The position numbers and the translations under genes were made by a program. Below, piece by piece: positions 4,767-10,033 of a stretch of DNA of 10,033 nt. The DNA comes from Bacillota bacterium (lineage in GTDB: Bacteria; Bacillota; GCA-003054495; Carboxydocellales; JAJZTU01), in contig JAJZTU010000111.1 of the NCBI GenBank assembly GCA_021848765.1, positions 1 to 10,033 of the forward strand. The letters run 5' to 3'. The notes beneath the pieces were generated by a model that did no database searches, was not told the DNA's origin, and was given only the letters and a program-made list of their open reading frames with translations. How positions within the stretch are numbered: the stretch's first letter is position 1; every line of letters begins with the position of its first letter.

Positions 4767-4798
4767 GAGATGAGAAGGAGAGATTAGCATGAGCAGAG
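4767..4798 (+). promoter_or_regulatory. GAG/TAG cluster over the trpD ribosome binding site, possible TRAP site
   Basis: Triplets GAG 4767-4769, 4772-4774 and 4778-4780, TAG 4785-4787, and GAG 4791-4793 and 4796-4798 are spaced 2, 3, 4, 3 and 2 nt apart. They cover the Shine-Dalgarno (AAGGAG 4775-4780) and start codon of trpD. TRAP represses translation of other B. subtilis genes through such clusters over the ribosome binding site. Shine-Dalgarno sequences contain GAG anyway and only six triplets are seen, so this is tentative. Confidence 0.35.
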
Positions 4799-5811
4799 TT
4801 AAAGAAGCTATTTCTAAAGTAATTGCAGGGGAAAACCTTTCCCAGGCTGAAGCCAGTGGGGCCATGGACGAGATAATGAGCGGGCAGGCTACAGATGCCC
4901 AGATTGCGGCTTTTATCACCGCGCTCCGGATGAAGGGAGAGACTCCTGAGGAGATTGCCGGTTGTGCCCAGGTGATGCGGGACAAAGCCACTCCCATACA
5001 TACCAGGCATCCTCTGGTGGTGGACACTTGCGGGACCGGCGGAGACGGCGCTCAGACCTTCAACATTTCCACAACTGTGGCCTTTGTACTGGCCGGGGCG
5101 GGTTTACCGGTGGCCAAACACGGCAACCGTTCGGTGTCCAGCCGCAGCGGCAGCGCCGATGTCCTGGAGGCTCTGGGAGTTAAGCTGAGTCTCAATCCGG
5201 AACAGGTGGGCCGCTGCCTGGATGAAATCGGGATAGGCTTTCTGTTTGCACCCGCTCTGCACGGGGCTATGAAATATGCGGCAGGACCAAGAAAGGAACT
5301 GGGTATCCGCACCATTTTCAATATCCTGGGGCCCTTGACCAACCCGGCAAAAGCCCAGGTCCAGGTGTTGGGAGTATTTGACCCCAACCTCACTGAGACC
5401 TTAGCCCAGGTACTGGCCAGGTTAGGCACCCGGCAGGCCTATGTGGTCCACGGGGATCAGGGGCTGGATGAGGTAGCCCTTTCCGGACCCAGCAAAGTGA
5501 CCCAGACCGTTAGTGGCGATGTACGAACCTTCTATGTTGATCCGGTGGAATACGGGTTGCACAAAGCTCAGACAGCCGCGCTGGCCGGGGGGTCAGCTGA
5601 GGATAATGCCCGGATTACGAAACAGGTACTGCAAGGGGCAAAAGGTCCCTGCCGGGACGTAGTTTTGATTAATGCGGCCTTGGGGTTGATGGCCGGAAAC
5701 CGGGCCGGGAATATAGAAGAGGGCCTGGACCTCGCGGCCAAAAGTATAGATTCAGGTGCGGCCCTGGGGAAACTGGAGGAACTGGTACAGTTCTCCGGAA
5801 CAGTGGCATAA
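4789..5811 (+). CDS. trpD: Anthranilate phosphoribosyltransferase
   Basis: This 340-residue enzyme transfers the phosphoribosyl group from PRPP to anthranilate. The length is normal for a stand-alone TrpD, and there is no fusion to TrpG. Motifs seen: GTGGDG at 82-87 (PRPP pyrophosphate loop) followed by QTFNIST, KHGNR at 110-114 with the Ser-rich loop SVSSRSGSADVLEALG, AGPRKELGIRTIFNILGPLTNPA, and a DE pair in GLDEVALSG expected to help bind Mg. The ATG at 4789 has AAGGAG (4775-4780) 8 nt upstream. The 83-nt gap from trpG contains the direct repeat and the GAG cluster described separately, and no convincing promoter or terminator. The gene is therefore expected on the trpE transcript, possibly with extra translational control. 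Confidence 0.97.
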   Translation: MSRVKEAISKVIAGENLSQAEASGAMDEIMSGQATDAQIAAFITALRMKGETPEEIAGCAQVMRDKATPIHTRHPLVVDTCGTGGDGAQTFNISTTVAFVLAGAGLPVAKHGNRSVSSRSGSADVLEALGVKLSLNPEQVGRCLDEIGIGFLFAPALHGAMKYAAGPRKELGIRTIFNILGPLTNPAKAQVQVLGVFDPNLTETLAQVLARLGTRQAYVVHGDQGLDEVALSGPSKVTQTVSGDVRTFYVDPVEYGLHKAQTAALAGGSAEDNARITKQVLQGAKGPCRDVVLINAALGLMAGNRAGNIEEGLDLAAKSIDSGAALGKLEELVQFSGTVA

Positions 5812-5902
5812 TAAAAGCAGCTACGACAACAGATAAATAACCACGGCCTAAATAACAGTACCTATAGATAGCAGTATCATAAAGAACAGCAGCCATATTA
5901 AA

Positions 5903-5931
5903 TAGCCGGAGGGGAGATGAGCCGGGATGAG
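5903..5931 (+). promoter_or_regulatory. GAG/TAG cluster over the trpC start, possible TRAP site
   Basis: TAG 5903-5905, then GAG at 5909-5911, 5914-5916 and 5919-5921, a non-matching GGG in phase at 5924-5926, and GAG 5929-5931 overlapping the ATG. Spacings are 3, 2, 2, 2 and 2 nt. CCGG 5906-5909 and CCGG 5922-5925 could pair as a 4-bp stem with most of the array in the loop. The preceding trpD-trpC gap is 115 nt and A-rich, with no terminator, unlike the tight junctions further on. TRAP binding here is a guess based on motif and phase. Confidence 0.35.
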
Positions 5932-6736
5932 CAATATTCTGGAAACCATTGTAGGGCATAAGCGCACTGAGGTGGCAGCCCACCGGGAGGCGGCGCCCCT
6001 GGAGAGGCTTAAGGAGGAGATCAGCAAACTTCCTCCTGCCAGATCCCTGGGCGGGGCTTTGCGAAAGCCCGGGGAAGTCGCGCTGATTGCGGAAATTAAA
6101 AAAGCTTCACCCTCCAAAGGAGTGATCCGGGAGGACTTTGACCCTGTTGCTATTGCCAAGGTTTATACCGAATCAGGTGCGGCAGCTATTTCCGTCCTCA
6201 CTGATGAAAAGTTTTTTCAGGGCAGCCCGGAGTATTTGCGCCGGGTCAGGGAGGTAACTGACATACCGCTGCTGCGCAAAGACTTTATTATAGATGCTTA
6301 TCAAATCTACCAGGCCAGATTCCTGGGGGCAGATGCTATCCTGCTGATTGCCGGAATCCTGGAAATCGGTGAACTGGTGAACTTTCAACTACTCGCCCGG
6401 GAACTGGGGCTGGAATGCCTGGTAGAGGTGCATACCGGGGCCGAACTGGCCAAAGCCCTGGTGGCCGGAGCTAAAATAATCGGTATTAACAATCGTGACC
6501 TGAGGGTGTTTAAGACAGACCTGAATACTACTTTTAAGCTGAAAAACCTGATTAGTGATCCCGGGATAATTGTGGTTAGCGAAAGCGGCATCAACACCAG
6601 GGAGGATGTGCTTCGTCTTTTGGAGAACGGGGTGGATGCCATGCTGGTGGGTGAATCCCTAATGCGCAAACCGGATATAGCCGCCCAGGTACACTATTTA
6701 TTAGCTAACCGGCTGGCAACCAAGGTGGTGGGTTAG
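5927..6736 (+). CDS. trpC: Indole-3-glycerol phosphate synthase
   Basis: This 269-residue (beta/alpha)8-barrel enzyme closes the indole ring from carboxyphenylamino-deoxyribulose phosphate. Catalytic and binding residues are visible: Glu56 and Lys58 in IAEIKKASPSKG, Lys118 in LLRKDFIID, Glu167 in LVEVH, Asn188 in GINNRDL and Ser220 in VSESGI. The phosphate site AMLVGESLM is near the C-terminus. It is not fused to TrpF, unlike the E. coli arrangement. The ATG at 5927 is preceded by purine-rich GGAGGGGAG (5908-5916), 10 or more nt away. That is a little long for a Shine-Dalgarno and may reflect overlap with the regulatory GAG cluster. The stop codon directly abuts the trpF start (TAG then GTG), implying translational coupling. 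Confidence 0.97.
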   Translation: MSNILETIVGHKRTEVAAHREAAPLERLKEEISKLPPARSLGGALRKPGEVALIAEIKKASPSKGVIREDFDPVAIAKVYTESGAAAISVLTDEKFFQGSPEYLRRVREVTDIPLLRKDFIIDAYQIYQARFLGADAILLIAGILEIGELVNFQLLARELGLECLVEVHTGAELAKALVAGAKIIGINNRDLRVFKTDLNTTFKLKNLISDPGIIVVSESGINTREDVLRLLENGVDAMLVGESLMRKPDIAAQVHYLLANRLATKVVG

Positions 6737-7351
6737 GTGGCCAGGGTAAAAATATGCGGCATCACCAGCCCGGACATAGCTCTGGGGGCGGTGGAAGCAG
6801 GGGCTGACGCCCTGGGATTTGTCTTTGCGGAAAGCCGCAGGAGGCTGGCTCCGGAGGCTGCCCGGGAAATTATCAGGAAATTACCTCCTTTTGTCACCAC
6901 GGTAGGGGTTTTTGTCAATGAGGACCTCTCCACTGTGGGCCAAGTTGCGGACTACTGTGGATTGGATGTGGTCCAACTGCACGGCTCGGAGTCACCGGAT
7001 TACTGCCGGGAGGTGAAGCGGCCGGTGCTTAAGGCTATCCGGGTTGCGGTCGCGGGTGACCTGGAGCAAATGGCCCAATATCAGGTGCGGGGATTTTTGT
7101 TGGATACCTTTATCCCGGGTCAACCGGGGGGGACCGGGCAGACCTTTCCCTGGCATTTGGCCAGGGAGGCGGCAAAATACGGTCACATCATCGTGGCAGG
7201 AGGACTTAACCCGGACAATGTGCACCAGGCTCTAACTGAGGCTGAACCCTATGGGGTGGATGTCAGCAGTGGAGTGGAAACACACGGGGCAAAGGATTTA
7301 GCTAAAATCCAGAAATTTATTAGCCGGGTGAGGAGGTATGGGAATGGATAA
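6737..7351 (+). CDS. trpF: Phosphoribosylanthranilate isomerase
   Basis: This 204-residue (beta/alpha)8-barrel enzyme isomerises phosphoribosylanthranilate, the step before TrpC. The catalytic base Cys7 lies in KICGIT (5-10) and the catalytic acid Asp123 in LLDTF. The loop PGQPGGTGQTFPW and the phosphate-binding segments VAGGLNPDNV and DVSSGVE are typical. The GTG start at 6737 follows the trpC stop with no gap; GGTGG just upstream, inside the trpC 3' end, is a weak ribosome binding site, so reinitiation after trpC is likely. The 3' end overlaps trpB. Length and motifs are all normal. Confidence 0.96.
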   Translation: MARVKICGITSPDIALGAVEAGADALGFVFAESRRRLAPEAAREIIRKLPPFVTTVGVFVNEDLSTVGQVADYCGLDVVQLHGSESPDYCREVKRPVLKAIRVAVAGDLEQMAQYQVRGFLLDTFIPGQPGGTGQTFPWHLAREAAKYGHIIVAGGLNPDNVHQALTEAEPYGVDVSSGVETHGAKDLAKIQKFISRVRRYGNG

Positions 7352-8555
7352 ATTGCGAAATTCTGTAGATATTCAATTACCCGATGAGCGGGGACATTTC
7401 GGTGTTTTCGGAGGAAGGTTTGTCCCGGAGACCCTGATGCCCGCCCTGATTGAAGTGGAGAAGGCCTACAACCAAGCCAAAAATGACCCTTCCTTCCAGG
7501 AGGAGCTGGACTATTATCTCCGGCAGTATGTGGGACGGGAGAATCCCCTGTATTTTGCCGAGGGACTCAGTGAGCGCTGTGGTGGGGCCAAGATTTACTT
7601 GAAGCGGGAGGACCTCAACCACACCGGAGCGCATAAGATTAACAACACTATCGGTCAGGCGCTTCTGGCCAAACGTATGGGCAAGAAGAAAGTAATTGCC
7701 GAGACCGGAGCCGGCCAGCACGGGGTAGCCACTGCTACCGCTGCCGCCCTCTTTGGCATGGAATGTACTGTATACATGGGCTCTGAGGACATCAAGCGCC
7801 AGGAACTCAATGTGTTCCGGATGAAACTGCTGGGAGCCAAAGTAGAGCCGGTTACCTCCGGAAGTTGTACTTTGAAGGATGCCTGTAACGAAGCCATGCG
7901 CCAGTGGGTAACCTATGTGGAGGATACTTTTTATATCTTTGGAACTGCGGCGGGACCCCATCCCTGGCCCGTGATGGTGCGGGATTTCCAATCCGTCATC
8001 GGGCAGGAGACCAGGCAGCAGATTCTGGCCCAGGAAGGCCGCCTGCCCGATGTGGTGGTAGCCTGTGTGGGCGGAGGCAGCAATTCTATGGGGATGTTTT
8101 ACCCTTTTCTAAAGGATGAGGTTAAACTAGTTGGAGTTGAGGCGGCCGGTTATGGGCTGGATACTGAGAAACACGCTGCTACTCTGAGTAAAGGCACCCG
8201 GGGAGTGCTCCACGGTTCCATGAGCTACCTGCTTCAGGACCAGGACGGTCAGGTTTTGGAGGCCCATTCCATTTCGGCGGGCCTGGATTACCCGGGAGTA
8301 GGCCCGGAGCACTGCTATCTAAAAGAAAGCGGCCGGGTACAGTATGAAGCCATTACCGATGCCGAGGCCCTGGAGGCTGTGCAGGTGCTGTGCCGTACCG
8401 ACGGGATTATCCCGGCGCTGGAGAGCGCCCATGCGGTGGCCCAGGCCATTAAGCTGGCGCCGAAGCTGGAACGGGACCAAATAATAGTGATATGCCTGTC
8501 CGGCAGAGGGGACAAGGATGTCCATACTTTGGCCCGGGCATTGGGGGTGGAGTAG
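7344..8555 (+). CDS. trpB: Tryptophan synthase beta chain
   Basis: This PLP enzyme joins indole and serine to make tryptophan; about 403 residues, the usual length of the TrpB1 class that pairs with TrpA. The PLP lysine is Lys98 in HTGAHKINN, the catalytic Glu120 lies in AETGAGQHG exactly 22 residues later as in Salmonella (Lys87/Glu109), the PLP phosphate loop is GGGSNSMG, and the C-terminal CLSGRGDKD holds the serine near the pyridine nitrogen. The N-terminal GHFGVFGGRFVPETLMPAL is a family signature. ATG 7338 opens the frame, but the strong AGGAGG at 7331-7336 leaves only 1 nt before it and 7 nt before ATG 7344, so 7344 is preferred. The gene overlaps trpF by 8 nt and its TAG is followed directly by the trpA ATG. 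Confidence 0.98.
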   Translation: MDKLRNSVDIQLPDERGHFGVFGGRFVPETLMPALIEVEKAYNQAKNDPSFQEELDYYLRQYVGRENPLYFAEGLSERCGGAKIYLKREDLNHTGAHKINNTIGQALLAKRMGKKKVIAETGAGQHGVATATAAALFGMECTVYMGSEDIKRQELNVFRMKLLGAKVEPVTSGSCTLKDACNEAMRQWVTYVEDTFYIFGTAAGPHPWPVMVRDFQSVIGQETRQQILAQEGRLPDVVVACVGGGSNSMGMFYPFLKDEVKLVGVEAAGYGLDTEKHAATLSKGTRGVLHGSMSYLLQDQDGQVLEAHSISAGLDYPGVGPEHCYLKESGRVQYEAITDAEALEAVQVLCRTDGIIPALESAHAVAQAIKLAPKLERDQIIVICLSGRGDKDVHTLARALGVE

Positions 8556-9401
8556 ATGAGCGTCCAATACAGTAATACACCGCTGCCTACAGAGGGACTT
8601 GGGGAAGAACTTCTGCAGAAAACTTTTGACACTCTTCGTGAACAGGGCAAAAAAGCTCTGATTGCCTACGTTACCGCCGGAGACCCTTCCCTGGATGCGA
8701 CGGAAAAAATCGTCCTCAGCCTGTCCGGAGCAGGGGCTGATGTGATCGAACTGGGGATACCTTATTCAGACCCCCTGGCCGACGGCCCGGTAATCCAACA
8801 GGCCTCCCAGCGGGCCCTCAAGGCCGGGACTACCTTAGAGGGAATTCTGGCCCTGGTATCCAGATTGCGCCCTCAGACCAAGGCGCCCCTGGTATTGATG
8901 ACCTATGTCAACCCAATCCTCCAATATGGGGTGGAGCGCTTTATGAGCAAAGCCTATGCAGTAGGGGTGAATGGTTTGATTATCCCGGACTTACCGGTGG
9001 AGGAATGGGTTTTGGTGGAGGAAGCAGCCCGGGAACACCGGATTGCCCTGCTGCCATTGGTGGCGCCAACTTCTACGGGGGAGAGGATTAAGAAGATCTG
9101 TGCCCTGGCGCGCGGGTTTGTCTACTGTGTTTCTCTCACCGGTGTGACAGGAATGCGCACCGGATTGTCGAATAATATTAGTGAATTTTTGGCCAGGGTA
9201 CGGGAAGTGACTACCCTGCCCATAGCAGTGGGCTTTGGAATTTCCACTCCGGAGCAGGTGCAAACACTTAAAAGCCGGTGTGACGGGGTAGTGGTGGGCA
9301 GCGCGATAGTGAGCCTTTTGGCCAAAGTGGGTACGGGAGCCGAAGGGCTCGCCCAGGTGCGGGACTTCGTCGGGTCCCTGAGAAGGGCCTTGGATAGTTA
9401 G
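8556..9401 (+). CDS. trpA: Tryptophan synthase alpha chain
   Basis: This 281-residue (beta/alpha)8-barrel subunit cleaves indole-3-glycerol phosphate to indole, which is channelled to TrpB. Catalytic residues Glu65 (VIELGIPYSDP) and Asp76 (LADGP) are 11 apart, as Glu49 and Asp60 in Salmonella. The motifs ALIAYVTAGDPS, GLIIPDLPVEE, VSLTGVTGMR and AVGFGISTPEQV are all present. The N-terminus carries about 15 residues more than many TrpA proteins (SVQYSNTPLPTEG), of no obvious function. No better internal start is visible, and GGTGGAG just before the trpB stop can serve as ribosome binding site. TAG-ATG abutment with trpB implies coupled translation and equal subunit supply. No terminator follows, so aroF is expected in the same transcript. 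Confidence 0.97.
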   Translation: MSVQYSNTPLPTEGLGEELLQKTFDTLREQGKKALIAYVTAGDPSLDATEKIVLSLSGAGADVIELGIPYSDPLADGPVIQQASQRALKAGTTLEGILALVSRLRPQTKAPLVLMTYVNPILQYGVERFMSKAYAVGVNGLIIPDLPVEEWVLVEEAAREHRIALLPLVAPTSTGERIKKICALARGFVYCVSLTGVTGMRTGLSNNISEFLARVREVTTLPIAVGFGISTPEQVQTLKSRCDGVVVGSAIVSLLAKVGTGAEGLAQVRDFVGSLRRALDS

Positions 9402-9449
9402 CTTGATCTGAAAAGGGTCAATTGATTCAGAGATAGGGGGCACAAGCCT

Positions 9450-10033
9450 ATGGGATATAAGCTTGCAGCCAGACAGGGAGAAGAGCAAACCACATTGGTG
9501 GAAGTCAAGGGAGTGACCATTGGCGGAAAAGAGTTGGTGGTCATGGCCGGGCCCTGTGCGGTGGAGAGTGAGAAACAAATTGTAGATTTGGCGGTAGCCA
9601 TGAAGAGAATCGGGGCCAGGATTTTAAGGGGAGGGGCTTTTAAACCCAGGACTTCACCCTATGCCTTTCAGGGGCTGGCAGAAGACGGGTTGAAAATGCT
9701 GGCCTCCGCCCGGGAAGTTACCGGGCTCCCGGTAGTTACCGAGGTCATGGATACCAGAGATTTAGAGACAGTCTATCACTATGCTGATATCATCCAAATC
9801 GGCAGCAGGAATATGCAGAACTTCGCACTGCTAAAGGAAGTTGGGACTGTTGATAAGCCTGTCCTCCTGAAAAGGGGCCTATCTGCCACACTTGAGGAGT
9901 GGATTATGGCAGCAGAATATATTCTGGCCGCGGGAAATCACCAGGTGATACTCTGTGAACGGGGTATCCGCACCTTTGAGACCTTTACCAGGAACACTAT
10001 GGATGTTGGGGCCATACCTGCAGCCAAGCATTT
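9450..10033 (+). CDS. aroF: 3-deoxy-7-phosphoheptulonate (DAHP) synthase, type I-beta, partial
   Basis: DAHP synthase condenses phosphoenolpyruvate and erythrose 4-phosphate, the entry to the shikimate pathway that feeds chorismate to the trp genes. The first 194 codons are in the window; the rest runs off the right edge. Motifs seen: AGPCAVES with the metal-ligand Cys at residue 36, RGGAFKPRTSPYAFQG, VVTEVMD, IIQIGSRNMQNF, LLKRGLSATLEEW and ILCERGIRTFE, typical of the KDO8P-synthase-like (I-beta) class. In Thermotoga maritima the same Cys is residue 102, after an N-terminal ferredoxin-like regulatory domain. Here the protein starts only 35 residues before it, and just 48 nt separate it from trpA, so that domain is absent. 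ATG 9450 has AGGGGG (9435-9440) 9 nt upstream. It is the last visible gene of the trp operon. Confidence 0.93.
   Translation, partial: MGYKLAARQGEEQTTLVEVKGVTIGGKELVVMAGPCAVESEKQIVDLAVAMKRIGARILRGGAFKPRTSPYAFQGLAEDGLKMLASAREVTGLPVVTEVMDTRDLETVYHYADIIQIGSRNMQNFALLKEVGTVDKPVLLKRGLSATLEEWIMAAEYILAAGNHQVILCERGIRTFETFTRNTMDVGAIPAAKH

Overview
The window looks like chromosomal DNA from a Gram-positive Firmicute. The low-GC-type ribosome binding sites, sigma-A-type promoters, intrinsic terminators with U-tracts, GTG starts, monofunctional AroH and HutP-family protein all fit. The mix of genes suggests an anaerobic clostridial (Peptococcaceae-like) organism rather than a Bacillus, but that placement is inference. 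No rRNA, tRNA, CRISPR array or mobile element was seen.

Layout. Positions 1-140 hold the 3' end of a BaiN/HI0933-type flavoprotein gene. A strong bidirectional terminator (200-246) follows, shared with a small convergent coiled-coil gene on the minus strand (341-562) that has its own promoter at 599-627. The plus strand then carries a single-pass membrane protein of unknown function (768-1331); I found no convincing promoter for it. Next is a promoter (1334-1362), a short leader rich in NAG triplets, an intrinsic terminator (1416-1445) and a HutP-family RNA-binding protein gene (1467-1886). Chorismate mutase aroH (1974-2348) follows, probably cotranscribed.

From 2371 to the right edge lies a complete tryptophan operon in the order trpE-trpG-trpD-trpC-trpF-trpB-trpA, followed by a DAHP synthase gene (aroF) cut by the window end. 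Together these genes cover the first step of the shikimate pathway (AroF), the chorismate branch to prephenate (AroH), and every step from chorismate to tryptophan. Junctions from trpC to trpA are abutting or overlapping. The trpG-trpD and trpD-trpC gaps are longer and carry GAG-rich ribosome-binding regions.

The most striking part is the trp leader (about 2405-2607). It has eight GAG triplets at an exact 5-nt period, the signature of a binding site for the 11-subunit TRAP (MtrB) protein. The last two triplets can pair with the 5' half of an intrinsic terminator, giving a mutually exclusive antiterminator/terminator. The segment after the terminator can pair either with the GAG array or with the trpE Shine-Dalgarno, suggesting a second, translational layer. 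Shorter GAG arrays overlap the starts of trpD and trpC. A second candidate attenuator precedes the HutP-like gene, which may regulate itself. The region therefore appears to hold two RNA-based attenuation systems, based on a TRAP-type and a HutP-type protein, within about 1.2 kb.
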